NCBI GenBank assembly: GCA_016845145.1
Contig: JAERTE010000077.1
Span: 28,363 to 92,362, forward strand
Direction: 5' to 3'
Source of the DNA: Rhodospirillaceae bacterium
GTDB lineage: Bacteria; Pseudomonadota; Alphaproteobacteria; Rhodospirillales; Casp-alpha2
Length of the DNA: 64,000 nucleotides
Position 1 is the stretch's first letter. Every line of letters starts with the position of its first letter. This document shows, one piece after another, positions 54,090 through 63,462 of the stretch. Made by a program: the position numbers and the translations under genes. Under the pieces are notes generated by a model. The model was not told the origin of the DNA. It saw nothing but the letters and a program-made list of their open reading frames with translations, and made no database searches.

Positions 54090-55357
54090 GCAACGTTACG
54101 CCAATCACTGACGCCAGAGCCGGCGATAACTCCACGGCTGCGTTTGATGTCGAGAAGGTCCGGGCGGATTTTCCGATCCTGACTCGTGAAATCTATGGGA
54201 AGCCGTTGGTTTATCTCGATAGTGGCGCCAGTGCGCAGAAGCCGCGTGTCGTCATCGATGCGGTGCGAGATGCCTACGAGAGCTATTATTCCAACGTACA
54301 CCGTGGCGCGCATTATCTGAGCCAACGTGCCACTGACGCCTACGAAGAGGCCCGCAGCGCCGTTGCGCGGTTCATCAATGCGCCCAGCGACAAGAACATC
54401 GTGTTTACGTCCAGCGTTACCGAGAGCATCAATTTGGTCGCCCAAACCTGGGGGCGGAAGTTCTTGCAAGCAGGGGACGAGGTCGTCGTATCCGAAATGG
54501 AGCACCACGCCAACATCGTGCCGTGGCACATGATCTGTGAGGAGAAAGGAGCGGTGCTGAAAGCCGTGCCGATTACCGACAACGGCGATTTTCGCATTGA
54601 GGATTTTGAGGCCACTCTGAGCGATAAGACGAAATTGGTGGCGATTACGGAGATTTCGAACGTTTTGGGCACGCGCGTGCCAATCAAGCGCGTGGTGGAG
54701 ATAGCGCATGCGCGCGGTATCCCCGTGCTGGTCGATGGCGCCCAGGGAATCGTTCATCAGGGCGTGGACGTACAGGATCTGGATTGCGACTTTTACGGCT
54801 TCACCGGACACAAGCTGTATGGGCCCAGCGGCATTGGCGTGCTGTACGGGAAATCGGAAGTTCTCGAGAGTATGCCGCCATACCAAGGTGGCGGTGATAT
54901 GATCGAGCGGGTCAGTTTTGACGGCATAACCTATGCGCCACCGCCCGAGCGTTTCGAGGCCGGCACGCCGCCGATTGTTCAGGCCATCGGTCTGGGCGCG
55001 GCAATCCGTTACGTCGAAGGCCTGGGCATGGATAATATTCACGCACATGAGCAAGGATTGCTCGCCTATGCCAACCAACGCCTGACAGAGATCGAAGGTT
55101 TCAAATGTTTCGGTACGGCCGTTGATAAAGCGGCGATCATTTCTTTTGGTGTGGAAGGGCTCCATCCGTTCGATGTAGCGGCGATTTTGGATCGGCAGGG
55201 AGTGGCTGTACGGGTCGGGCAACATTGCGCTGAGCCTTTGATGGACCGAATGGGTGTCGAGGGCATGGTGCGGGCTTCGTTTGGGCTTTATAACCGCCGT
55301 GAAGACGTGGACGCGCTAGCTGCCGCCATTGAGAAGGCCAAGGAGATGCTGGCATGA
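54086..55357 (+). CDS. sufS: Cysteine desulfurase SufS (group II)
   Basis: 423 residues. PLP lysine in FTGHKLYGPSGIGVLYGK; catalytic cysteine in VRVGQHCAEPLMDRMG. It hands a persulfide to SufE, its obligate partner, which is encoded 4 bases overlapping downstream. The ATG is within the stop of sufD. The pairing fits the SufSE type rather than IscS. Confidence 0.95.
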   Translation: MSNVTPITDARAGDNSTAAFDVEKVRADFPILTREIYGKPLVYLDSGASAQKPRVVIDAVRDAYESYYSNVHRGAHYLSQRATDAYEEARSAVARFINAPSDKNIVFTSSVTESINLVAQTWGRKFLQAGDEVVVSEMEHHANIVPWHMICEEKGAVLKAVPITDNGDFRIEDFEATLSDKTKLVAITEISNVLGTRVPIKRVVEIAHARGIPVLVDGAQGIVHQGVDVQDLDCDFYGFTGHKLYGPSGIGVLYGKSEVLESMPPYQGGGDMIERVSFDGITYAPPPERFEAGTPPIVQAIGLGAAIRYVEGLGMDNIHAHEQGLLAYANQRLTEIEGFKCFGTAVDKAAIISFGVEGLHPFDVAAILDRQGVAVRVGQHCAEPLMDRMGVEGMVRASFGLYNRREDVDALAAAIEKAKEMLA

Positions 55358-55797
55358 CTGAATTGCCGGAAATGGAACAATACGAGGAGTTTGTCGAGGC
55401 GTTGGAAATCATCGACGATGAGGACATGCGCTTCGAATATATCATCGACATCGGCAAGCGTGCCGATAGCGGTGATTTTGCGGAAGAATGGAAAACCGAT
55501 GCCAATCTTATGCATGGTTGCATGTCACGAGTCTGGATCGTGGACCGCGCGGAAAACGGGCGGCATTTCTTCAAGGGATCGAGTGACGCCATTATCGTCA
55601 AAGGGTTGGTGTCGATGATGGTGGAATCATTCAGCGGCCTTACGGCTGAAGAACTCGACCGGCTGAACGAGGATCACGTGCGCAAGCTCAATCTCGGCGC
55701 GCTGACGACGCAACGGCAGGTCGGTATGTTGGCGATGTTGGAACACATGAAAAAACTTGGTCATGTTGGCGGCAATCTGCCCGCCGACGCGGCCTGA
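55354..55797 (+). CDS. sufE: Sulfur acceptor SufE
   Basis: 147 residues. The acceptor cysteine is in LMHGCMSRVW. It takes the persulfide from SufS and passes it to SufB. The ATG overlaps the TGA of sufS. The family length is normal, and the C-terminal helix (NMLEHMKKLG-type) is present. Confidence 0.93.
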   Translation: MTELPEMEQYEEFVEALEIIDDEDMRFEYIIDIGKRADSGDFAEEWKTDANLMHGCMSRVWIVDRAENGRHFFKGSSDAIIVKGLVSMMVESFSGLTAEELDRLNEDHVRKLNLGALTTQRQVGMLAMLEHMKKLGHVGGNLPADAA

Positions 55798-55812
55798 GAC
55801 CGGAGAAATACA

Positions 55813-56208
55813 ATGTATTCCCAAGGATATGACGCACCAATGCCAGCTGGAGATATGACCGAATTCACTGCTAAATCCGGTCAACCATTAGCCGAAGGCG
55901 CAAGCGTAGCTGATGAATCCGCCGTGATCGAGGCGTGCCGGACAGTTTACGATCCGGAAATACCGGTGAACATCTATGACCTGGGCCTGATTTACTCCAT
56001 TGACATAAAGCCCGACGGTAACATGTTCATCGAGATGTCGTTGACCGCGCCGGGGTGTCCGGTTGCCGGAGAAATGCCCGGCATGGTTTCCGATGCGGTG
56101 GCACAAATCCCTGGGGCCGGCGAAGTAGAAACCAAAATCATTTGGGAACCGGCGTGGACGCCCGACCGTATGTCCGAGGACGCAAAGCTTGCGCTTGGCA
56201 TGTACTGA
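55813..56208 (+). CDS. sufT: SufT-like DUF59 assembly factor
   Basis: 131 residues. MIP18/DUF59 domain (about 36-125) with the conserved YDPEIPVNIYDLGLIY and TAPGCPVAGEMPG. It works in late Fe-S maturation or transfer to apo-proteins. It sits inside the suf operon after sufE, as in many alphaproteobacteria. The N-terminal 30 residues are not conserved. Confidence 0.88.
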   Translation: MYSQGYDAPMPAGDMTEFTAKSGQPLAEGASVADESAVIEACRTVYDPEIPVNIYDLGLIYSIDIKPDGNMFIEMSLTAPGCPVAGEMPGMVSDAVAQIPGAGEVETKIIWEPAWTPDRMSEDAKLALGMY

Positions 56209-56238
56209 CCCTATTTAGAGTACTATAGGTGACACATT

Positions 56239-56589
56239 ATGAACGCTGAACCTCAACGCCCGCCCTTACTTACTCTGACCGACGCCGCTGCTGAGCGCGT
56301 CAAATCGTTGATCGCCAAAAGCGACAAGCCGGTGACCGGTTTGCGTGTGGGCGTTTCTTCCAAGGGATGCTCGGGCATGTCTTACGTGTTTGAATATGCG
56401 GAAGATAAGATCGGCTTGGAAGAAGAAGTCGAAAGCAAAGGCGTGCGCATTTACGTCGACCCCATGGCAGTCATGTTTATCATGGGCAGCGAGATGGATT
56501 ATAAGGAAGACAAGCTGCAATCCGGTTTCGTTTTCAACAACCCGAATGCCAAAAATGTTTGCGGTTGCGGCGAGAGTTTTTCTGTCTGA
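56239..56589 (+). CDS. sufA: A-type Fe-S carrier, SufA/IscA family
   Basis: 116 residues. The three cluster cysteines are in SSKGCSGMSYVFEY and NVCGCGESF. It shuttles [4Fe-4S] or [2Fe-2S] clusters to targets. It follows sufT after 30 bases. The SufA or IscA name is by operon. Confidence 0.9.
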   Translation: MNAEPQRPPLLTLTDAAAERVKSLIAKSDKPVTGLRVGVSSKGCSGMSYVFEYAEDKIGLEEEVESKGVRIYVDPMAVMFIMGSEMDYKEDKLQSGFVFNNPNAKNVCGCGESFSV

Positions 56590-56605
56590 ATTGCGTTCCT
56601 AATTG

Positions 56606-56938
56606 ATGCTGAATATCACATTCATCGATGCCGAAGGAAAAGCGCACGACCTTGAAGCCAAGGAAGGCATGAGTGTGCTGGAAGTTGCGCGCGACAACGG
56701 CTTCGATCTCGAAGGTGCTTGCGAGGGAGCCATGGCGTGCTCTACCTGCCATGTGATCGCTGATCCGATCTGGTTCGCGAAATTGCCGCCCGCGACCGAG
56801 GAAGAAGAAGATATGTTGGATCTGGCCTATGACGTACGCGAGACTTCGCGCCTTGGGTGTCAGATTGTCCTTACACCCGCGTTGGATGGTTTGGTCGTGA
56901 CGCTGCCGGCCCAGCACTACAATCTCGTCGGCGCTTGA
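56606..56938 (+). CDS. fdx: [2Fe-2S] ferredoxin, Isc-type
   Basis: 110 residues. The vertebrate/ISC-type cluster ligands lie in ACEGAMACSTCHV and later RLGCQIV. It donates electrons in assembly or P450-type reactions. ATG 56606 is chosen over TTG 56603. It is the last gene of the operon and is convergent with the histidine kinase, with 4 bases between. Confidence 0.88.
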   Translation: MLNITFIDAEGKAHDLEAKEGMSVLEVARDNGFDLEGACEGAMACSTCHVIADPIWFAKLPPATEEEEDMLDLAYDVRETSRLGCQIVLTPALDGLVVTLPAQHYNLVGA

Positions 56939-56942
56939 TACG

Positions 56943-58133
56943 CTAGGTGTTTACGGCTGGTAGCGACAGGATTGCGCACGTTCCTTCGCTGGGCACGCTT
57001 TTCAATGACAGACTGCCGTTGTGTGCTTCCGCAATGGATTTTGCGATTGCCAATCCCAATCCAGTGCCGGTTTCGGCCATTCGGCCTGTTGGGTCCAAAC
57101 GTACGAATGGATTTGTAACTGTTTGAAGCGCGTTTTCGGGAATTCCCGGCCCTGTGTCGGACACGACGAATTCGACGAACATTGGGGCAGGAGTTTCGGG
57201 CGTGGCACGCGCTTCGATGACCACTCGACCACCGCCAGGCGTAAATTTCACAGCATTGCTTAGCAGATTTAAGACGGCCCGCTTGATCCGCGCCGGATCG
57301 CCCTCGATATCCGGCAGGCCTTTGGCTATGTTGTTTCGCAATCGGATCTTTTTGCGTTTTGCATCATAACTGATCATTTGCTGGCAGCTACTGACGACGT
57401 GGGTGATATTGACCGGTACCGGCTCGATAGGGATTGTGCCGGTCATCTCAAACTGTGACAGATCGATCAGGTCGTTGACTAAATCCGACAAATGGGTGGC
57501 TGCCCTGTATATGTCGTTGGCGTATTCGATGTACCCAGATGGTCGGAGACGACCGAGGAGTTCACCTTTAATGGCTTCCGAATATCCGATGATGGTATTG
57601 AGAGGCGCGCGCAAGTCGTGACTGAGGTAGGCCATGAACGCTGTTCTGTTGCGGCTCGATTGATCTACATCGGTGTTTTCCTGGCACCCGGTCGCGACCG
57701 GCATGTCCGATTGGGGGGAAAACAATTGCAGGAACTCATTGTGGCAATCGATGACGAAGATTTCCAACAAGACAGCATATTTATTACTGAGGTGGACGAA
57801 GCGCTGTCGGCGGTCGTCGGTGCCCTCGGTGCGGAAGATGACCCCGGCGCTGTCGAGACGATTCAAACAAGTGGTTGCCGTCCCTTTGGACAGGCCGGTC
57901 GCCAAAAACACTTCTGACGCCGTCGGTACTTTTCCTTCCAGCCACGAGCGGCAGAGGAAGAACATGACCTCCCAGGTGTTGGCATGACGATCGGTGTCGC
58001 CAAGCAGTTTTTTGCCTGCCATGGCCGAAATACGTTGCACCAGACGCCGGTGTCGATAGAGCTCATACCTGAGGATATGACCGATAACGGCGGTGCGAGT
58101 CTCCGGTGAAAGATCTAACTCCTCTTCCGGCAC
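56943..58133 (-). CDS. Histidine kinase with N-terminal MarR-like winged helix
   Basis: 396 residues. Residues about 15-140 read as a MarR-type winged helix (VPTASEVFLATGLSKGTATTCLNRLDSAGVIFRTEG then DDRRQRFVHLSNKYAVLL), including recognition helix and wing. After a short linker, HisKA (about 163-230) has the phosphoacceptor H172 in YLSHDLRAPLNT, and the HATPase domain has NLLSNAVKFTP, DTGPGIPENA and GTGLGLAI. There is no membrane helix and no sensor domain in the usual sense. A DNA-binding domain directly joined to a kinase is unusual. No response regulator is adjacent; the receiver at 62187 is the closest. GTG start with AGGGGAC upstream. Confidence 0.88.
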   Translation of the reverse strand: MPEEELDLSPETRTAVIGHILRYELYRHRRLVQRISAMAGKKLLGDTDRHANTWEVMFFLCRSWLEGKVPTASEVFLATGLSKGTATTCLNRLDSAGVIFRTEGTDDRRQRFVHLSNKYAVLLEIFVIDCHNEFLQLFSPQSDMPVATGCQENTDVDQSSRNRTAFMAYLSHDLRAPLNTIIGYSEAIKGELLGRLRPSGYIEYANDIYRAATHLSDLVNDLIDLSQFEMTGTIPIEPVPVNITHVVSSCQQMISYDAKRKKIRLRNNIAKGLPDIEGDPARIKRAVLNLLSNAVKFTPGGGRVVIEARATPETPAPMFVEFVVSDTGPGIPENALQTVTNPFVRLDPTGRMAETGTGLGLAIAKSIAEAHNGSLSLKSVPSEGTCAILSLPAVNT

Positions 58134-58311
58134 GCGTAATGTCCCCTAGTCTTTTGCCAATGTAACGGCGAGTTTTAGCTCGAAAATCTTACACTTCAGT
58201 ACAACTTTCACATTACGAGCCAACCTTAGAATTGAAAGCGCAATTGGGTTTAACGTTGAACCCATGCCTGTATGTGCGCTAGATAAAAACCGGACTCGTA
58301 TTTCAACATAA

Positions 58312-59031
58312 ATGTGTATTCAATTGAATGAAATCCTGAACGAATTCCCAGTCTTCGATGTCCTTGCCGTGGCTTGGTTAGTGTTGTGCTGGGCGGGTTA
58401 TACGTATGTAACGGACGGCGCGCACTGGCATGTGCGTCAGTTGGCGCAAGTTATGCACTTGCACCGCCGCCGATGGATGGACCGCATGCTGGAGCGCGAA
58501 AACCGCATGACCGATGTCAACATTGTGATCGCGCATCACCGTAGCGGCGCGTTGTTTTGCTCGACATCACTGCTGATTGTGGCCGGCGTCGTGGCGATTC
58601 TTGGCAACGTGGAGCAGCTTCGGGTGGTATTGTCGGAATTCTCGTTTGCCACTCAGTCGTCTCAGGCGATGACCGAAGCCGAGGCAGTTCTGTTGTTGCT
58701 CATATTTGTATATGCGTTTTTCAAGTTTGCCTGGTGTTTGCGGCAGTTCAACAATGCGTTGATCCTTATTGGCGGTGCCCCAACAGCCGAATCCGGCATA
58801 GCTGAAGCCCATGCCGATTATGCCGAACGTGCCGCGCAGGTGCTGACCCGTGCCAACGTGACATTAAACCGTGGCCTCAGGGCCTATTATTTTGGTCTGG
58901 CGACTTTGGCTTGGTTCGTCCAGCCGTTGTTGTACATCGGTGCTGTTGTGTGGGTGATATTGGTTTTGTACCGTCGGGATTACCGTTCGATCACGTTGAC
59001 GGCGCTTGATCTCGATGACCCGCTAGATTGA
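58312..59031 (+). CDS. DUF599 membrane protein
   Basis: 239 residues of the DUF599 family. Hydrophobic helices lie at about 15-33, 82-104, 126-145 and 195-220. The soluble loop MHLHRRRWMDRMLERENRMTDVNIV is the conserved part of the family. The function is unknown. It is divergent from the kinase; the 178-base gap between them shows AT-rich sequence but no clear promoter. It precedes mnmA by 64 bases. Confidence 0.75.
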   Translation: MCIQLNEILNEFPVFDVLAVAWLVLCWAGYTYVTDGAHWHVRQLAQVMHLHRRRWMDRMLERENRMTDVNIVIAHHRSGALFCSTSLLIVAGVVAILGNVEQLRVVLSEFSFATQSSQAMTEAEAVLLLLIFVYAFFKFAWCLRQFNNALILIGGAPTAESGIAEAHADYAERAAQVLTRANVTLNRGLRAYYFGLATLAWFVQPLLYIGAVVWVILVLYRRDYRSITLTALDLDDPLD

Positions 59032-59094
59032 CCCGCAAGTTCGATTGGGCACTTCGTGACTTGTTTTGGGTGCTGACGCACCTATATTCCGGCC

Positions 59095-60204
59095 ATGACT
59101 TTGGACTTCATAAGCAAAAAGCCAGTAGACACGCGCGTGGTGGTGGCCATGTCGGGTGGTGTGGACTCGTCGACCACAGCGGCTTTGATGGTCGAGGCTG
59201 GGTATGACGTCATCGGCGTGACGCTGCAACTTTACGACCACGGCGCCGCGATTCAACGCGCAGGTGCATGTTGCGCCGGCCAAGATATTCACGACGCGCG
59301 TCGTGTTGCCGATACACTGAGTATTCCGCACTATGTACTGGATTACGAAAGCCTGTTTCGTGAACAGGTGATTGAGGAGTTTGCCGACAGTTACTTGCGC
59401 GGCGAAACCCCAATTCCCTGTGTGCGGTGCAACCAGACCGTCAAGTTCCGCGATTTGCTGGCTACGGCACAAGATTTGGACGCGGACGCCATGGTGACCG
59501 GGCATTATGTACGCCGGGTGGACGGCGCCGGCGGACCCGAACTGCACCGAGGCGCTGATCCGGCGAAGGACCAAAGCTATTTTCTATTTGCCACCACGCG
59601 TGAACAGTTGGCCTACTTGGATTTCCCTTTGGGGGGCATGGATAAGGCCGAAACCCGCCGTCATGCTGAGCGTTTCGGTCTGCAGGTGGCGGAAAAGCCT
59701 GAGAGTCAGGATATTTGTTTCGTGCCCGATGGCAATTACGGCAAATTGCTGGAGAAGTTACGCCCAGGCGCATGGGAGCCCGGCGATATTGTTGACCTCG
59801 ACGGTAGCCGTCTTGGCGAGCACGAGGGTATTGTGCATTTCACCGTCGGTCAGCGGCGCGGTCTCGGCGTCGCAACGGGATCGCCTCTCTATGTTGTACG
59901 CGTCGAGCCTGAAACCCGGAATGTCGTTGTCGGTCCCCGAGAAGCTTTACTATGGCGAGACTTCAATGTTGCCGACGTCAATTGGCTTGGGGACGGTGAG
60001 GACCCTGAGGCGGGATCCGAGGTCACGGTTAAGATTCGGTCCACCACGCCACCGGCCCCGGCGACGATAGCCCCTCTCGACGCCGGTCATTGGAAGGTCA
60101 CGTTCGCCGAACCTGATTCCGGCACCTCTCCCGGCCAAGCAGCCGTGTTCTACGATGGAGAACGGGTCTTGGGCGGTGGTTGGATCACGCCCGGAACCAA
60201 CTGA
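59095..60204 (+). CDS. mnmA: tRNA-specific 2-thiouridylase
   Basis: 369 residues. The PP-loop AMSGGVDSS lies near residue 20, and the catalytic cysteines are in [10 protein letters not shown] and ESQDICFVP. It thiolates uridine 34 of tRNAs for Lys, Glu and Gln using persulfide sulfur. The suf cluster upstream includes a possible sulfur donor. It is convergent with the ABC exporter. Confidence 0.94.
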   Translation: MTLDFISKKPVDTRVVVAMSGGVDSSTTAALMVEAGYDVIGVTLQLYDHGAAIQRAGACCAGQDIHDARRVADTLSIPHYVLDYESLFREQVIEEFADSYLRGETPIPCVRCNQTVKFRDLLATAQDLDADAMVTGHYVRRVDGAGGPELHRGADPAKDQSYFLFATTREQLAYLDFPLGGMDKAETRRHAERFGLQVAEKPESQDICFVPDGNYGKLLEKLRPGAWEPGDIVDLDGSRLGEHEGIVHFTVGQRRGLGVATGSPLYVVRVEPETRNVVVGPREALLWRDFNVADVNWLGDGEDPEAGSEVTVKIRSTTPPAPATIAPLDAGHWKVTFAEPDSGTSPGQAAVFYDGERVLGGGWITPGTN

Positions 60205-60219
60205 CGCCATCAAGTCCGG

Positions 60220-62088
60220 CTAATCTGGTCTGCCTGATGGTGCCGGCAACGGCATTTCCACCTCGCCTGTTTCAGCCAGCGTCTGCAGCGCTTCGCGAGC
60301 TTGCTGCTGGCGGTTCCACATATCCGCATAACGACCGCCGGCCACCAATAGATCAAGGTGGCGACCGCGTTCAGTGACCGCACCGTTTTCCAGAACAATG
60401 ATTTCATCGGCATCGATGACCGTCGACAATCGATGCGCAATGGTGATTGTCGTGCGGTCCTGGGAGACATCTTTCAAAGCCGTGAGGATGTCTTGTTCGG
60501 TTTGGCTGTCGAGCGCCGAAGTCGCTTCGTCGAACACCAAGATGCTCGGTGCTTTCAGAACTGTGCGGGCAATGGCAACGCGTTGGCGTTCACCGCCCGA
60601 TAGCTTTAATCCACGTTCGCCGACGACGGTTTCGTAGCCGTCCGGCAGCGCCATGATGAAGTCGTGAATTTGCGCAAGGCGTGCTGCATGCTCGATTTCG
60701 CTCGGTGCTGCACCGGGCCGACCGTAGGCGATATTGTAGTAGATGCTGTCGTTAAACAGCACGGTGTCTTGCGGCACCATACCGATGGCGGCGCGCAGCG
60801 ATGTCTGGTTAATATCTCGAATGTCCTGCCCGTCGATCCTGACAGCTCCGCCGGTCACATCATAAAAGCGGAACAACAGGCGTGAAATGGTCGACTTGCC
60901 CGCTCCACTGGGGCCAACGATGGCGACGGTCTTTCCCGGCGGTACGGTGAACGAGACGTCGTTTAAAATTGACCGTTCTTTGTCATACGCAAAAGCAACG
61001 CCATCGAATTGCACCTCCGCACCGTTGAGGCTCAAATCCGGTGATCCGGCTTTATCTTTGACCTCCATCTCCACTTCAATGAGGTCGAACATGGCTTCCA
61101 TATCGGCGAGCGAGCGCTTGATCTCGCGGTACACGAAGCCCAGAAAATTCAATGGCAGAAACAACTGGATCAAATAGGTGTTTACGAGCACGAAGTCACC
61201 TACCGTCATGGCGCCGTTTTTCACGCCATATCCGGCCATGATCATCATGATGGTAACACCGAGGGAGATAATGATTCCTTGGCCGATGTTGAGGAGTGCG
61301 AGCGAACTGCCGGACTGGATCGCGGCGTCCTCGTATCGTCTTAGCGCCTGGTCGAAGCGATCTGATTCGTGATTTTCGTTCCCGAAGTATTTCACCGTTT
61401 CGAAGTTGAGCAGGCTGTCTACGGCGCATGTCGTGGCTTGGCTATCGGTCTCATTCATGACACGGCGGTATTTGAGTCGCCATTCCGTGATCATGGTCGT
61501 CCACAGGATGTAAACTACGAGCGTCGCAAAGGTAATCAGGCCATACAAAAACCCGTAGAGAGACCACAAAATGCCGCAAACCAAAAAGATTTCCAGGAGT
61601 GTCGGCAGAATGTTGAACAGCATGAACCTGAGCAGGAACTCGATACCTTTTGTGCCGCGCTCCACGGCACGTGTGATGCCGCCGGTCTGCCGGTCGAGAT
61701 GAAACCGCAGCGACAACTGGTGTAGATGGCGAAAGGTACGAAGACCGGCTTGACGGATGGCCCGTTGCGCCACCCGTGTGAATACAGCATCGCGCAATTC
61801 CCCAAACCCTTGTGACAAAACACGGGCCAGCCCATAGGCGATCAGCAATGCAATGGGGACAGCGATAATCGCGTCGGCAGTACCGCTCAGTGCGTCGACG
61901 GCGCCTTTATAGAACAGCGGTACGACGACGTTCGCACCTTTGGCCATGACTAGAAATAGGAGCGCGATAAGGACCCGCGCTCGCAAACTGTTTTCACCTT
62001 CTGGCCAAAGATAAGGCAGCACGGTGCGAATGGTGTTGATGTCGCTTGCGGTGCTGGACCGTTCATTTTTCTCGGAAAAAGAGCGCAT
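60220..62088 (-). CDS. ATM1-type ABC exporter (HMT/ABCB7-like)
   Basis: 622 residues. An N-terminal membrane domain with six helices (about 35-310) is followed by an ABC ATPase domain: Walker A GPSGAGKST, signature LSGGERQRVAIARTV, Walker B ILVFDEATSALD. The length and sequence (LPYLWPEG start) fit the ATM1/HMT subfamily, which exports glutathione-bound sulfur or metal species. The start is ATG 62088; GTG 62094 is an alternative, and neither has a clear ribosome site. It lies near mnmA and the suf operon, which also suits sulfur trafficking. Confidence 0.88.
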   Translation of the reverse strand: MRSFSEKNERSSTASDINTIRTVLPYLWPEGENSLRARVLIALLFLVMAKGANVVVPLFYKGAVDALSGTADAIIAVPIALLIAYGLARVLSQGFGELRDAVFTRVAQRAIRQAGLRTFRHLHQLSLRFHLDRQTGGITRAVERGTKGIEFLLRFMLFNILPTLLEIFLVCGILWSLYGFLYGLITFATLVVYILWTTMITEWRLKYRRVMNETDSQATTCAVDSLLNFETVKYFGNENHESDRFDQALRRYEDAAIQSGSSLALLNIGQGIIISLGVTIMMIMAGYGVKNGAMTVGDFVLVNTYLIQLFLPLNFLGFVYREIKRSLADMEAMFDLIEVEMEVKDKAGSPDLSLNGAEVQFDGVAFAYDKERSILNDVSFTVPPGKTVAIVGPSGAGKSTISRLLFRFYDVTGGAVRIDGQDIRDINQTSLRAAIGMVPQDTVLFNDSIYYNIAYGRPGAAPSEIEHAARLAQIHDFIMALPDGYETVVGERGLKLSGGERQRVAIARTVLKAPSILVFDEATSALDSQTEQDILTALKDVSQDRTTITIAHRLSTVIDADEIIVLENGAVTERGRHLDLLVAGGRYADMWNRQQQAREALQTLAETGEVEMPLPAPSGRPD

Positions 62089-62186
62089 TTTCACGAACCG
62101 TAAGGGGGTTGTCAGGAAAGAGGAGGATACGTACCTCTATATAGTCGGGATTTTAAGGAAATTCAGTGCTTAAGGAGAGTTTTTCC

Positions 62187-62684
62187 GTGGAATCAGGTTA
62201 CGATTTCAGTGATCTCCGTGTTTTGGTTTGCGATGACAGTCGTCAAATTCGGTCGTTAATCAGTTCGTTCTTGGTCGGATTTGGAGTCAAAGACGCAGCT
62301 GAAGCCTTCGATGGAGACGACGCATTTGCAAAGCTTGTCGAGTATGATCCGGACTTGGTGATTACCGATTGGAACATGCCACCGACCGACGGCCTGGAAT
62401 TCGTCCAGCGTGTCCGGAACAGCGAGGATTCGCCCAACCCCTACGTGCCGATTATTATGCTGACCGGCTATACTGAATTGCACCGTGTCAAGATGGCTCG
62501 GGATTCCGGTATCTCCGCTTTTCTTGCCAAACCCATCAGTGCCCAGGCATTATACAAACGACTGGTTTCCGTTGTAGACGACCAACGCCCGTTTATCAGG
62601 AACGATAAGTTCTTTGGTCCGTGTCGGCGCGCTGGGCGACGCACGAATTACCCCGGTGCCGAACGGCGGAAACAAGAACAATAA
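62187..62684 (+). CDS. CheY-like response regulator with a basic tail
   Basis: 165 residues. The receiver domain (about 9-125) keeps the acidic pair CDD, phosphoacceptor D61 (ITDWNM), the T/S in MLTGY and the lysine in FLAKP. No output domain follows, but a basic tail (RRAGRRTNYPGAERRKQEQ) of about 30 residues. GTG 62187 is chosen because AAGGAG lies 9 bases upstream; GTG 62166 is longer but has no ribosome site. It precedes an HPt-like gene by 21 bases, so the pair may form a phosphorelay. Confidence 0.85.
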   Translation: MESGYDFSDLRVLVCDDSRQIRSLISSFLVGFGVKDAAEAFDGDDAFAKLVEYDPDLVITDWNMPPTDGLEFVQRVRNSEDSPNPYVPIIMLTGYTELHRVKMARDSGISAFLAKPISAQALYKRLVSVVDDQRPFIRNDKFFGPCRRAGRRTNYPGAERRKQEQ

Positions 62685-62705
62685 CTGGGTAGGCGATCGG
62701 AAAGC

Positions 62706-63239
62706 ATGGCCGAAGACGCAAAAATCATCCGGCCTGAACGGCATATTTCGAAGAAAGTACCAAAGTCAGGCGGTCCTCGTCCGGACGAAGCGATTCTGCG
62801 TGCGCTGAATGCCGCCGAGGATTTGATGGAGCAATATCAAGGTTGGGCCGTCGATGATTTGACTCTGCTCTGGCAACGCTTCAAGGAATTGGAGCACGAA
62901 GAGAGCCGCGAATTGGCTGCGTCGGAAATCCTCGATATGTTCAATATTTCACACGAAATTCGAGGTCAGGGCGGTACGTTTGGGTTTCCTTTGATCTCGT
63001 CGATCGGCGATTCATTGTGCAAGTTTTTGGAAGACCGAAAGCAGCTCACGGTTATGGAGTTGGAAGTCATCCGTGTTCATGTATTGGCGATGAAAGCAGT
63101 TTTTCGGCAGGAGTTACGTGGCCCCCAGACACCTCTCCGCCGGGATCTGGATGATTTGTTGCAGTTGCTCAGGACCAAGGTCGACCTCAACAGCCGGTTC
63201 GGGCAAGGAGCGGAGACCCATTCCGACGAGAACGACTGA
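62706..63239 (+). CDS. HPt-like phosphotransfer protein
   Basis: 177 residues. The helical core (about 50-160) holds H83 in ISHEIRGQGGTFGFPLISSIGDSL, in which the HxxRG and following glycine pattern is typical of histidine phosphotransfer domains. It lacks a kinase domain. It would accept phosphate from a kinase or receiver. It is co-directional with the receiver before it and a small anchored protein after it. The N-terminal 28 residues are not conserved and are basic. Confidence 0.78.
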   Translation: MAEDAKIIRPERHISKKVPKSGGPRPDEAILRALNAAEDLMEQYQGWAVDDLTLLWQRFKELEHEESRELAASEILDMFNISHEIRGQGGTFGFPLISSIGDSLCKFLEDRKQLTVMELEVIRVHVLAMKAVFRQELRGPQTPLRRDLDDLLQLLRTKVDLNSRFGQGAETHSDEND

Positions 63240-63240
63240 G

Positions 63241-63462
63241 ATGTGGCCGCCGCCGCGATCATTGTGGTGGCGGGGCATTGCACTGCTCATGCTTCCGTTG
63301 AGCGTGTGGTTGGCCACGGATGTTCGTTATCAACGAATCCCTGAAACTGCTGGTGGCGTTCATTTTGTCACCCATGTCGATCGCATGGCTCCTGAGAAAG
63401 CCTGCCTAATCATGCGCGCCGCTGACATTACAGCCAACCTCAAGCCTTATGTGTGTCCATAG
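63241..63462 (+). CDS. Small membrane-anchored protein of unknown function
   Basis: 73 residues. ATG 63241 begins one base after the HPt stop. A hydrophobic segment (about 12-27: GIALLMLPLSVWLA) suggests a signal peptide or anchor, and the rest is short, with two cysteines (KACLIM and YVCP). No family is recognised. The close packing in the operon supports it being real. Its stop overlaps the GTG start of the YbaK-type gene. Confidence 0.5.
   Translation: MWPPPRSLWWRGIALLMLPLSVWLATDVRYQRIPETAGGVHFVTHVDRMAPEKACLIMRAADITANLKPYVCP

Noticed and set aside
53951..55225. 424-codon frame on the minus strand across sufD-sufS
   Set aside because: It is antisense to the well-supported sufS gene with all PLP motifs, and its translation shows no family features.
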